Source: Limonium bicolor | Taxonomy: Eukaryota; Streptophyta; Magnoliopsida; Caryophyllales; Plumbaginaceae | Assembly: GCA_023374045.1 (NCBI GenBank) | Contig: CM041776.1 | Coordinates: 123,285,733-123,349,732 of the forward strand | Direction of reading: 5' to 3' | DNA: 64,000 nucleotides | In this document: piece by piece, positions 22,502 to 32,942 of the stretch | How the letters are laid out: the number at the start of each line of letters is the position of its first letter | How positions within the stretch are numbered: position 1 is the first letter of the stretch | Position numbers and translations under genes: made by a program | The notes under the pieces: model-generated | Databases searched by the model: none | Seen by the model: only the letters and a program-made list of their open reading frames with translations | Told to the model about the DNA's origin: nothing

Positions 22502-23207
22502 GAAACTTCAACATATGCTATCCAATCCCTTCAACACCTAACCCGGAGTACACCGACATCGAAACCCTAGACCTTCCAACCGAACAATGTCAGGTTATCC
22601 GCCCAGGTATGATTTTATTAAGGGGATACCTGACACCAGCAACACAAATAGCCATCATCAGGAAATGCAGTCAACTAGGAGTGGGACCGGGAGGTTTCTA
22701 TACACCGGAGTACCCAGGAGGAGCAAGGATGAAGTTAAAGATGATGAGCTTAGGCAAGGATTGGAATCCGTATGCCAAGACCTACCAAACCACGAGGATG
22801 CAAGATGGAGTCTCACCACCGGGAATACCCGAAGAGTACCATCCGGTTATTACACAAGCTGTGGAGATCGCTCAGCAGACATTTGCATTGTAAACTTCTA
22901 CGAGAAAGACGGGCGACTCGTACTACACCAGGATAAGGACGAGACAACGGAGTCTCTCGAACGAGGGATACCCATAGTGTCTTGGTCCATTGGAGATGAT
23001 GCAGAATTTTTATACGGCGAGCAGAAGCGTGCGGGCCGTGCAAATAAGTTAGTACTTAAGTCTGGAGATGTATTAATTATGGGAGGAGAGTCAAGGATGT
23101 TATACCATGGGATCAAGAGAATCAAGCTGAATACAGCACCGTCAGCAGTAATCAATGTGACGCATATGAGACCTGGGAGATTGAACCTAACCTTTAGACA
23201 ATATTAA
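22502..23207 (+). pseudogene. ALKBH1-type AlkB dioxygenase inside element 1 (one frameshift)
   Basis: This is a 2-oxoglutarate/Fe(II)-dependent nucleic-acid demethylase domain. The N-terminal part is read in one frame from about 22504 (NFNICYPIPS, then RPGMILLRGYLTP at 22600, GVGPGGFYTPEY, LKMMSLGKDWNP, MQDGVSPPGIPEEYH). Near 22865-22880 the similarity moves to another frame (SADICIVNFYEKDGRLVLHQ ... RGIPIVSWSIGDDAEFLYG ... LKSGDVLIMGG ... YHGIKR ... RPGRLNLTFRQY, stop 23205). Metal ligands are H (22926), D (22932) and H (23106). The 2OG-binding arginines are at 23178 and 23196. The architecture and the RPGRLNLTFRQY ending fit plant ALKBH1-like proteins, not a general dioxygenase. No ATG lies in frame before 22609 although similarity starts upstream, which suggests expression by splicing to an upstream exon, perhaps as a Gag fusion. 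A single-base indel breaks this copy. An assembly error is possible. Confidence 0.9.
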
Positions 23208-23396
23208 CCATGTAATGTTTTGGGTATGAGATAAAGAATGAGATGTAAGATCAAAGCACATGTTGTAAGAAGGATGATTATTAATAAAATAATAGTGTTG
23301 TTCATATTAATTGTTACGACTCTTGTTATACCATCAATACTCATGAAGCTTATGAATACAATTAGGTCATGGACTCGGTACGGAAGGTACGCTAAG
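23208..23396 (+). other. AlkB 3' spacer with AATAAA
   Basis: AT-rich non-coding stretch between the AlkB stop and protease. AATAAA at about 23284 could serve as a polyadenylation signal for a short AlkB transcript. The stretch ends in the putative acceptor GCTAAG. Confidence 0.45.
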
Positions 23397-24544
23397 CATA
23401 CTTACAGAGGCACAGGCCGACGCCAGCGGTACTATCCTCACTGGCACCTTTCCGATTAATGGAATTGAGGCATCAGTTCTCTTCGACTCAGGGGCCTCGC
23501 ATACCTTTGTCTCGGCATCTTTTGCGAGAAGGTTGGGGCTAGACGCCGATGAGCTACCCGACTTCACGGTTACACTCCCGTCTAAGGAGAAGGTTCGTTG
23601 CACTCGCTACTACCGAGGAGCCATTGTCAGAATTAAGGGGGAAGACTTTTCAGTCAGTTTTATTGAGTTCAAGGAGTTGAGATTTGATGTTATCTTCGGG
23701 ATGAACTGGTTGGAGCGGCATAAGGGTCGTATCCTCTGCGCCGAGCATAGATTGCTGCTCAGGAGCCCGTATGGGGAAACAATATCATACCGCCAGAGGC
23801 CCAGAGAGCCTTTGACTAAGATCATCACCGCTATGGCAATGTATAAGGAGTTGAGGAGAAAGGAAGAAGTGTACCTCTGCTATGTATAGGACATAGAGAG
23901 AGACCCCGAGTTCGACCCCGACTTACCGGTAGTGTCGGATTTCCCCGACCTATTTCCACGGGAACTGCCTGGCATGCCACCCACTCGGGAGGTAGAGTTC
24001 ACCATCGAGCTGCTACCTAGTACCGGACCTATAGCCAAGGCACCATACCGCATGGCTCCGGCAGAGATGAATAAGTTAAAGGAACAATTGTAGGACTTGT
24101 TAGACAAAGGGTTCATAACACCCACTGTATCCCCATGGGGAGCGCCAGTCTTCTTCGTGAAGAAGAAGGATGGTAGTCTCCGCCTCTGCATGACTACAGA
24201 GAGTTTAATGTAGTGACAGGGAAGAATAAGTACCCACTACCCCGCATTGATGATCTGTTCGATCAGTTGAAGGGAGCATCTGTGTTTTCCAAGATTGATC
24301 TCAGATCGGGGTATCATCAGGTAGCCATTAAGGAGGGAGATATTGAGAAAACGGCATTCCGGACGTGATACGGCCACTACGAGTTTACAGTGATGCCGTT
24401 TGGTTTGTCGAACGCACCGGCGAAGTTTATGGACCTGATGAACCACTTGTTCCGGGAGCAGCTCGACAAGTCGGTTGTGGTGTTTATTGATGATATTTTG
24501 ATATACTCGAAATCGAAGACTGAACACGAGGAACACTTGGGGGG
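23397..24544 (+). pseudogene. pol: Element 1 protease and reverse transcriptase (broken)
   Basis: The aspartic protease motif LFDSGASHTFVS (about 23500) is followed by DVIFGMNWL. RT follows with [55 protein letters not shown] and the catalytic FIDDILIYS (near 24480). These cleave the polyprotein and copy RNA to DNA. Breaks are TAG at 23887, TAG at 24091, TGA at 24366, a single-base deletion near 24192 and another near 24540. The positions expected to be Q, Q and R became stops, each explained by one C-to-T change in CAG or CGA. The RT of this copy is therefore inactive, while all motifs remain recognisable. Confidence 0.88.
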
Positions 24545-26743
24545 GTATTAGAGATACTGAGGGAGAACCAGCTATATGCTAAGTTCTTCAAATGTGAGTT
24601 TTGGCTTGACCAGATCTCTTTCCTAGGTCATGTCATCTCGGATGCTGGGATCTCGGTGGATCCAGCAAAGATTGATGCCGTACGTACTTGGCCAAGGCCG
24701 AAGACTGTTACCGACATCCGGAGCTTTCTCGGTCTGGCAGGTTACTACATGAGGTTTGTTAAGGACTTCAGCAAGGTCGTGAAACCGATGACCAGTCTGA
24801 TGAAGAAAGATGCACCATTCTTTTGGACGGCTGACTGTGAGAGATCATTTCAGAGTTTAAAAGACCCACTGACCACTGCACCGGTTCTGACCATTCCAGA
24901 CGGTACAGAGGGCTTTGAGGTTTACTGTGATGCATCCGGCAGGGGGGTAGGTTGCGTGCTCATGCAACATTGCAAGGTGGTGGCATATGCCTCACGCCAG
25001 TTGAAGAAACATGAGGAGAACTACCCCACACATGATTTAGAGCTGGGAGATGTAGTCTTCGCTTTGAAGATATGGCGCCATTACTTATACGGGGTTAATG
25101 TGACGATCTATACCGATCACAAGAGCTTGAAATATATATTCACTCAGAAGGAGTTGAATCTCAAACAAAGGAGATGGTTAGAGTTTCTGAAAGACTATGA
25201 CATTGACCTCCAATACAAAGAAGGGAAGGCCAATGTTGTAGCAGACGCCTTGAGCCGTCGAGCACACTCACTCCATTCGCTAGTCTCTTTCTCCAGCTTG
25301 GTTGATGAGGTGCGAGAGGCTCAGAGGACAGATGACTATATGAGAGAGGTCAGACAGAAGCTGACATATGGTACCTTTGAGAGTCAGAAATATGACTTCA
25401 GACTACACGACGATGATCTGATCAGACTTAAGGGCCGGTTATGCATACCACGGGGCAACACGGATCTGAAAGACCGTATACTTAGAGAATCACACTGTTC
25501 TTCAGTTTCCATCCATCCGGGAGCCTCTAAGATGTATAAAGACATGAAGAGATACTTCTGGTGGTCGGGGATGAAGACAGATGTTACCGAGTTCGTCTTG
25601 AGGTGTCTCACTTGCCAGAAGGTGAAATTCGAGCACCGACGACCGGGCGGAATGGTACAGTCCATGCCAGTTCCGGAGTGGAAGTTCCATGATATCTCCA
25701 TGGACTTTGTAGTTGGACTCCCACCTGCTAGGGGAGGTCTCAACATGATATGGGTGGTGGTGGATCGCCTTACCAAAGTAGCCCGATTCATACCGATGAA
25801 GGATACTTGGAAGGTGACCAAATTAGCTGAGTTGTTTGAGAAGGAAATTATGAGGCATCACGGGATACCGAAGACCATAGTGTCAGATAGAGATACCAGA
25901 TTCCTTTCGAGGTACTGGAGAGCCACTAGAGAAGCGTTGGGTACAGAACTGAAGCTGAGTACCGCGTTCCATCCTCAGACAGATGGTCAGACTGAGCGTA
26001 CGATTCAGACACTCGAGGACATTCTGAGGGCATGTGCCTTAGACTTCCAGGGCAGTTGGATTGACAAATTACATCTGATCGAGTTTTCATACAACAACAG
26101 CTATCACGCTTCAATCAAGATGGCACCTTTTCAAGCGTTGTACGGTAGACCATGTCATACACCGCTCTGCTGGGATGAGTCGAGTGAGACGGTCATTATA
26201 GGACCAGAATATCTAGATCAAGTTAAGGCTGAAGTTCAGCAAATCAGGGAGAATATGAAAGCTGCTCAAGATAGGCAGAAGTCGTATGCTGATGTTCGAC
26301 AACGAGACCTGAAGTTCGCAGTGGGTGACCGGGTATTTCTGCGGGTATCACCGATGAAGGGTGTGTTTAGATTCGGGCAGAAAGGCAAGCTGAGCCCCAA
26401 ATTTGTTGGTCCTTATGAGATTACGGAGCGGGTGGGCCTGGTTGCTTACAGGTTGAATTTACCTGCTGAACTGGGTAAAGTGCATGATGTTTTTCACGTT
26501 TCACAGCTAAAGAAATACATGCACCACCCCTCCCATGTGTTAGAACCTGAGAGGTTGACATTAGAACCGAATATGAGATCAATGGAGATTCCTCAGAGAA
26601 TCTTGGATAGTAAGACTAGGGACACTCGCCATAAGTCAGTGCGACTGGTGAAGGTTCTCTGGTCTAACCAGGATGTCGAAGAGGCCACGTGGGAATTAGA
26701 GGATAAGATGAGGGCGAAGTACCCTTCTTTGTTTACTGACTAG
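24545..26743 (+). CDS. pol: Element 1 RNase H, integrase and chromodomain-like segment (open)
   Basis: A long open frame of about 730 codons continues pol after the last frameshift. It holds the RT thumb ([19 protein letters not shown]) and RNase H ([39 protein letters not shown]). The integrase has a zinc module (H, H, then [13 protein letters not shown]), catalytic D in [11 protein letters not shown] in VSDRDTRF and E in DGQTERTIQ, and a GPY/F-type module ([12 protein letters not shown]). The C-terminal segment [14 protein letters not shown] ... [16 protein letters not shown] matches the chromodomain-like tail of Tekay/Del elements, which directs insertion to heterochromatin. The frame has no ATG of its own at its start and was part of the polyprotein. 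It stops with TAG at 26741. Confidence 0.92.
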   Translation, partial: VLEILRENQLYAKFFKCEFWLDQISFLGHVISDAGISVDPAKIDAVRTWPRPKTVTDIRSFLGLAGYYMRFVKDFSKVVKPMTSLMKKDAPFFWTADCERSFQSLKDPLTTAPVLTIPDGTEGFEVYCDASGRGVGCVLMQHCKVVAYASRQLKKHEENYPTHDLELGDVVFALKIWRHYLYGVNVTIYTDHKSLKYIFTQKELNLKQRRWLEFLKDYDIDLQYKEGKANVVADALSRRAHSLHSLVSFSSLVDEVREAQRTDDYMREVRQKLTYGTFESQKYDFRLHDDDLIRLKGRLCIPRGNTDLKDRILRESHCSSVSIHPGASKMYKDMKRYFWWSGMKTDVTEFVLRCLTCQKVKFEHRRPGGMVQSMPVPEWKFHDISMDFVVGLPPARGGLNMIWVVVDRLTKVARFIPMKDTWKVTKLAELFEKEIMRHHGIPKTIVSDRDTRFLSRYWRATREALGTELKLSTAFHPQTDGQTERTIQTLEDILRACALDFQGSWIDKLHLIEFSYNNSYHASIKMAPFQALYGRPCHTPLCWDESSETVIIGPEYLDQVKAEVQQIRENMKAAQDRQKSYADVRQRDLKFAVGDRVFLRVSPMKGVFRFGQKGKLSPKFVGPYEITERVGLVAYRLNLPAELGKVHDVFHVSQLKKYMHHPSHVLEPERLTLEPNMRSMEIPQRILDSKTRDTRHKSVRLVKVLWSNQDVEEATWELEDKMRAKYPSLFTD

Positions 26744-27054
26744 ATCGTCTGTATAGGGTACGGGTTGTACCCCTTTTTAAGGGGGGTAGAGCTTCCTCGC
26801 TTTTGAGTTAGGAAACGAACATGTTTGTCGTTTGATTGGTTGTGTAAGATGTGATTTTGTGTAAGTTGCTACACTTTGGTGATAAGTTTGAGATATGTAT
26901 AATACTTATGTATTGTATTTGTGATTGACCTTTGAGTCTTGAGATGTGTTAATGAGAATATAAGATGTGGTATTAAGATTAAGAAATTGAGTACCGTGAA
27001 TGATTTAGTACACGTGTGAACTTTGGGGACAAAGTTCTTTTAAGGGGGGTAGAT
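26744..27054 (+). other. Element 1 3' untranslated region with two polypurine tracts
   Basis: TTTTAAGGGGGGTAGA occurs twice: near 26776-26792, after the pol stop, and at 27038-27053, directly before the TGAAATACC of the 3' LTR. The second is the functional tract; the first may be a duplicate or an auxiliary tract. Confidence 0.8.
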
Positions 27055-30000
27055 TGAAATACCCCAAACCTAGATATGGTATTTAAATGATAAACTAAGG
27101 TATAAGAAGGCTAAATAATTCCTTAGAAACATTAAGAAACTATTTTAATCAAAGAAAACATAAGGAAACACCAAAAGAGCAGTTTAAGCAAAAACGTGCT
27201 CTATGCTTGGAGAGACTTGGGTGAACACCCAAATATCATTATAAGACCTTAGTAATATCCTAATGGTCATTTTAAACCAATTACCAAAGAAAACCAAGCT
27301 CAAAAACAAGTTAAAACACAAATTATGCTTTAAGGACTCTTAAAGCACATTTTTGAAAATATTGTCTTGGAAAGGGGTTTTAAGTGGCTAAATGCCCATG
27401 ATTACTCCTTAATTAACTTGTGTACTAATTAGTATCACATTAGGAAGTCTAAATCAATGGGAAATCAAAAATTTCACAAATATGTGCACTAATTTGTGAA
27501 TAGTGCTCAAATTGGACTAGTTTAGCATTAAGTCAATATAAGCTAATTAATTGGTCAATCAAGACCATAAATATCTTGTTTATTAAGGGGGTGGCCGGTT
27601 TTGATGTGGGGAGTCACCACTTGACTCATCAAATAAAGAAAAAAGAGAAGAGATAAGGCAAATAGTACTATTTACCTTTTAAATAAAATCTTACTTTAGC
27701 TTCCCTCTCTCCTCCTTTCTTCATTCTTCATCTTCTCCATAGATTTCTCTTGCTCTCTTTCTTCTCTTTCACGTAAGAAGCAACCTCCATGCTAGCTCCA
27801 TCTTCTTTTGCCCACATCTTGCTCATTTAGGCTCCAAAATCAAAACCAAGCACATATATCTCTTAGTTAGCTCAAGCTCTTCCTTTCTATCTTTTCAAAA
27901 CTTCAAGAGCCTCATTTTGGAGCCAAGGCAAACCGCCATTAGAGGAGGAAACTCAAGCTTGGAGACTCCATTAGCTTCTCCATTCTCTTAAGGTAAAGAA
28001 TATGTAAGAGAAATGAAGTTCCCACCATTTCTTCACATGTCCGAAAATTATCACTCATGGGGCTTCATGTTTATGCTTTGTTCTAGCTTGTTTCTACTCT
28101 CCAAAGGATAAAGGAGGTCCTTCTTTACTCATATCCAAGCTTGTCTTGAGAAACCAAGGTAAAACAATCAATTTAATACCTTAAAACACATTTTTAACCT
28201 AGGTTTTATTCCTTAAGGTTAGTGTGTTGTTTAGTACTCATTGGAGTCATTGAATATTGGTTAGAACATTGGCAAGGAGAACTTGATTTGGTGACCGAGA
28301 TTAAGCAAGGAAAAATCTAAGGAAGAAAGTTTGTGAAGCTTGAAAAGAACAAGGTAAATGTCTTACCTTAAGGTGTTTAATGCATTAAGGGATGGGATTT
28401 AGGTATATGATGAGTGTAGCTTAGGGTTTACATTAGAAAAGGGCTATATGCAACCTAGGAGAAACAATGACTATGTTTGAGAACTTGTGACTAAGGAGCC
28501 AATGAGAAAAGAGATAGTTAAACAATGTTGAGGTGAATTACAAGAAGCATTTTATTTCAATGGGAGCCTTGTTGTGTGTATTCGCAGGTCAAAGGCAAAT
28601 ATATGTGGAAATTCAGTGGTTAAGATTATTGTCATTTAAGGGCCTAAGAGCCAAGCATTTTAAGCTTATACACTATATGATGATGTGGTGTAGTTTTGGT
28701 GTAAATTGTGTGTTAAGATGATGTAATGAGAACTTGAGTGATCTTGGTTGTTTGATGGTGAAAAACCAAGTGTTTAGGTGTAACAATATACTAGAGAACC
28801 CATGGCAAAATTTAGTGAAGAACCTAAGTGTTTAAGATGTGAAAGGAGATTTTATGACTAATGAAGTACTAAGAAACTTTAGGAGTTATTTTGATGAAAA
28901 AGGGTGAGTTTAAGGTGTTTTAATGAGTTAGAATGACTTAGGCATCATCATGGAGGATTTAGGAATCAAATGAATGTCTTGGGATATACTTGTGTATTTA
29001 GGACTAAGGCAAATATTGGTAAACTAGTAGAAAGGAAATAATGTGTTGGAAGAAGGAGGCATAAACTTGTGTAGGAACTTTAAGTAGTTGCATAAAGGAA
29101 TTTTAGATGGTGAAAGATGCTTGGGAGATGATGTTATAGTGGTGAGGAAGCATTTGGCATAGTGGTTATATTAGGTATGAACCACCACTTAGAAACCTAG
29201 TGAAAAACATTACAAGTGTTGGCATGATTATAAGGAAAATGCATAATGACTAAGGTGGATATTGGTGAGTGATTTAATGAATTTAGTGGATATCTTAAGG
29301 TGTATTTGAAGTGCCCAAATGAGGATAGAACATACTAGGATATATGAGGTGAAGTTTGGAGTCAAATGGGAATTTAGAAGCAAAGTTCTGGAGCCGACCG
29401 ACCTTAGGGACCGGACCTGCAAGGTCGGTCGAGCTCAGTTTACACTACCGGAAAGAGTTTCTGGAATGGACCGACCTTGGGGACCGGACTTACAAGGTCG
29501 GTCAGGCTTGTGTTTTGAGTACGGATTGAGTCTCTGGAATGGACCGACCTTGGGACCGGACTTACAAGGTCAGTCATGCCTAGAATTTTGCACGGGAATT
29601 GGTCTCTGGAATCGACCGAACTTGGGACCGACCTTGGCAAGGTCGGTCGGGGTAAAACTTTCAAACGGTAATATGTCCTGGAATGGACCGACCTTGGGTA
29701 AGGTCGGTCGGTAAGGTCGGTAGAGCCAAAAACAAAAAAAAAGAGAAATTTTAAATTCTAAAGATGTTTACTGGTATAGGGTATGCCATTGGTAGGGTAA
29801 CAACAATTAGGAACCTAAGAACCTAAGGAATCAAGTTAAGTTAAGTATAAACCTTAATGTTTAAAGTTAAGTTTATAAGGTTAAGTGGTAAAGACTTAAG
29901 AGGGTATCGAATGGGAATCTTTAGGGACTAAGCGAGTTAAGTAAGGTGCAAATAACTAATGGCCTAAAGATGAATGAATGTTTTAGGTTTGTGAATTGGG

Positions 30001-31213
30001 ACCCCGGAGAAGGTTAAACAAACGACAGGCGACGGTGAACGGTACAGTCTTTCTTGTGACCTGCTTGCTGACGAGGTGTCCCTCGGCTTGTGTGCTATCT
30101 GTTTATTTGCAATGACTAAGACAAGATAAAGCATTCAACCGGTTATACTTATTCTCGTTGTGAATGTGTTTTCTTTATACTAACCCATGAGACTTGAGGT
30201 TGTTACTAACTAAGTGTAGTACTTATTGAGTTAAGAAAAGGAGTTAAGTATTGGTATTTGTTGGTTAATACCCGTTAAGGTTTAACTAACACATGGTTTG
30301 TAAGATTTTCACTAACTGGAACTTAAGGGGGGAGTGAGGAACCCGGAACTGACTCCGTTCATGCATGCTAAGGAAAGGGGGTCGGTATCTGAATCAGATC
30401 CGCCCTCCGCTTAAGGACTTGTCTTCGGACTTGTTGCCTTGGGTCGGTTGCCGGCTCAGCTACATTGGACTCCCGTCCAAAGTAGGTGGCATTAATATGG
30501 TGCGGTAAGATCACCTAAATCCTAAGTTTAAGTTAAGCTACAACCATTTCCATTCTAGGAACGGTTTGTACACTGAGGTTAATGTAAGGTTAAGACTGAG
30601 GTAAGTTAAGGAGGACTGAGGATAAGAGGAATCAGATCTGGAGGAGGTTATTACTAACCCACCTGTTAAGGGAATGCTTGAGTCGTTCATTTGTGTGTGA
30701 ACTATGTATGTTCATTGGTGATCGGTTGATTTATTGCACTTCATGTTATGTTTGTGTGTCTAATCAATCTCCATGCTATCGACAATTAGTCGTCGTAGCC
30801 CCGTTAGCTTGGGGGCCACGAGAGGGTCGTACCAGCATTCGTGCTGACCCCCTTTGGGGGCTGTTTTTATCTTGCAGGTAAGCGTCCGATGAGGAGTCAC
30901 CCTGAGAGTGGGGGTGGTTAGACTTAGGATGGGTCTATTCATTTTGAGCACGGGTCGCGGCTGTGCGCCCGTCTGTTTATATTAACTGATGTAAGTTTGT
31001 GACTATGGCTTAGATACTTAAACTCGGTTGGTTGGTGGTATTTTGGTGGGTTGTGTATTTTGGATAAGTGTTGTAAATCGGTTTAAGGTTCGGTATATTC
31101 TAATGATCAGACCGTGGCAAGGTCCCGGTGTTTGTTATTTCCGCTGCGTCGTTTTTCTTTTGATTAAGTGGTAAGTTTGCGATAACTACGATTGGCTTGG
31201 ACGGGGTGTTACA
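27055..31213 (+). repeat. Element 1 3' LTR
   Basis: A 4159-bp uninterrupted LTR, TGAAATACC to GTGTTACA. The array at 29392-29730 has one unit fewer than the 5' copy. No transcription start could be placed with confidence. Confidence 0.95.
29392..29730. repeat. ACCGACCTT/AAGGTCGGT array in element 1 3' LTR
   Basis: Four to five units each pair ACCGACCTT with AAGGTCGGT. About ten ACCGAC hexamers occur counting both strands. The ORF at 29319-29714 is a translation of this array. Confidence 0.85.
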
Positions 31214-32942
31214 CCATACTAGCTTACACTCTTGTTCTTCCCAAATTCCATTTCAACACTCACATAGTTTCTTCTCTAGTTGCATTTTGCTACAGATTTC
31301 TACTCTAGCTCTCTCCATCCATAGCTTCCTCTTCTAATGTCATTTCTAAAGCCTCTAATGTATTACAATACATTAGTTACTTCTCTCAATCTACCCTCTA
31401 ACTATCTCAAACAAAATCTGTTACAAACACATGTTTTTCACCTAATTTCTAGTTCATAAGTTCACTAGTTTCTAAGTAAATTTTGCCATAGTCTCCCCTA
31501 TATTTTTATACTCTCACCACATCATTTATTCACACATTGCTAACCATCTCACCTGTTTTCATCAATTACCAATATACAAGGCTCCCATACACAAATACCA
31601 ATCACTAAAACACTCCAAAAATTCCTGCACTCAACATCCCATTCCCAACTATGTTTCCACTAGTTTTACATATCTTTCAAAGGTTTAAAACACTTGTATT
31701 CTCTTACACATTACACCACTACTCATTACTAGATTCAATACACATTTAATAAGTTACTAAAATCTGTTACATACATATATACAAGACTACTCAAAGGTGA
31801 GCATAATTTACCTTGTCTCTCTTCTAGCTTTTCCTTTACTCCTTCTTGCTTCTTCCTTCTTTCTTGTCTCTCTTTCCACCGGTTGTAGTAACCCAAATTC
31901 TCTAACGCTACAACCCATTCATATATACACACCATTTTAATACACTAACTAACCCTTAATTTTCCTTTAAAGCTTTAATGTATTTTAGGGTTTAGAAATT
32001 TCATTACCTTGCAAGGGTGTAGGTAATGCTTGGAACAGCTCAAGAACAATATTTCTCACCCTCCAAGGGTGCCAAAATCAGCTAGAGTACAAAGGAGCAA
32101 ACAAGAGTTTAGCTTCAAATTTCGTTTTGCCCTTAAGGCTAGAAAAACAGTGAGGTTTCAAGAATATCTTTACCTCAAATGAACAAGGAGATGAAGGTGG
32201 TTGTAATGGTGGTCTTGAAGCTCGAAATGCTACATACCCATGGAGATGAAAGTTGTTGTTTTCGAATTTTGAAAGGAAGGAAATACTCTCCTTGATAAGA
32301 GGAAGACAATGGTGTAATTTTTATAATTTTTGGAGGAGATTCAAGGGGGTAACAAGAGGAGAGAAGATGGAGTTTTTGTGAGTTGCTTCAAACCTCCATG
32401 GCCACTGGTTGGAGAAGGGAATAGAGAGGATGAAGGGGGCTGTGTACGTGAGTGAAGAGAATGTGAGGATAGGAGAGAGAGAGAGAGTGTGAGGTAGAGT
32501 AGTAACGTAGTACCCTTTTTGCTTTTTAATTGTTTTTGTCTTTTGCAAATAAGAATAGAGTGTGAGGGATTGTGAGGGGGGCATGGAACCGGCCCACAAA
32601 GCACACACACACAGAGTTTACATTTTTATTTTAAAAGTGGACACATAAGTTTGGGTTATTTATGTTTCCGTTTTTATTGATTTTACTGGTTCTAAAGCTT
32701 CACTAATATTTATTAATGACTATTTATTTGACCAAAATTGTTACGAGTCTATTTGACTCGCTTAAAGTCACGTTTTCCCGGTTTCCTTGAAAAACGCGCT
32801 TTAAGGTTTGTTAGTGTTTTTAATCCATTTTATGGATCCGTTTTCTTCGGGATTTGTTCCTTCATGATTATTTATGCATAATTAAGCTTCTAAAATATTT
32901 ATTAGCCTAATTAATCACTATTTTTAATTACGGGGTATTTCA
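31214..32942 (-). mobile_element. Start of a minus-strand Tekay/Del-like LTR
   Basis: On the minus strand it begins TGAAATACCCCG at 32942 and then follows the same layout as the element 1 LTR: an A-rich start, GGGCCGGTTCC near 32590 against GTGGCCGGTTTT in element 1, and a long CT-rich tract. Sequence identity is otherwise low, so it is a different subfamily. It is cut at 31214 by element 1 and probably continues as 658-1. No coding capacity is seen. Confidence 0.6.

Larger units (their letters stand above)
22390..23396 (+). other. Putative intron C enclosing the AlkB region
   Basis: The donor is TA/GTAATAAAA. One acceptor is GCTAAG at 23391-23396; using it joins the split codon to ATACTTACAGAGGCACAG in frame with protease and removes the Gag stop and all of AlkB. 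A better acceptor, ACCACCTTAG, ends at 22501 right where AlkB similarity begins, but in this copy it recreates TAG at the junction and is out of phase with AlkB. Which splice forms exist needs RNA data. Confidence 0.5.
659..31213 (+). mobile_element. Element 1: Ty3/gypsy chromovirus (Tekay/Del type) carrying an AlkB domain
   Basis: The element runs from TGAAATACCCC to GGGGTGTTACA, with LTRs at 659-14668 (interrupted) and 27055-31213. Without the two nested insertions (elements 2 and 3) it is about 14.7 kb. The order is LTR, initiator-Met primer site, gag with two intron-like gaps, AlkB region, protease, reverse transcriptase (RT), RNase H, integrase, C-terminal chromodomain-like segment, polypurine tract, LTR. 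The Met primer site, the domain order, the C-terminal segment and the very long LTRs fit the Tekay/Del chromovirus lineage (family knowledge). The flanking bases CCTAT and CCATA are not an exact target duplication. Pol carries three nonsense codons and two frameshifts, so this copy cannot be autonomous. Confidence 0.85.

Noticed and set aside
22587..22870. First 95 codons of the long frame that contains the AlkB C-terminus (starting MSGYPPRYDF)
   Set aside because: This part is out of frame with the AlkB N-terminus, which is read in the neighbouring frame from about 22504. It is a frameshift artefact and not a novel N-terminal domain.
22502..23207. AlkB segment as an inserted plant RNA virus fragment
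   Set aside because: Motifs such as GGFYTPEY, LKMMSLGKDWNP and RPGRLNLTFRQY fit plant ALKBH1-like proteins, and no viral replicase or helicase sequence is adjacent.
24656..24658. Start of the integrase ORF at a GTG codon
   Set aside because: The frame is open further upstream and belongs to the pol polyprotein, so an independent start is not supported.
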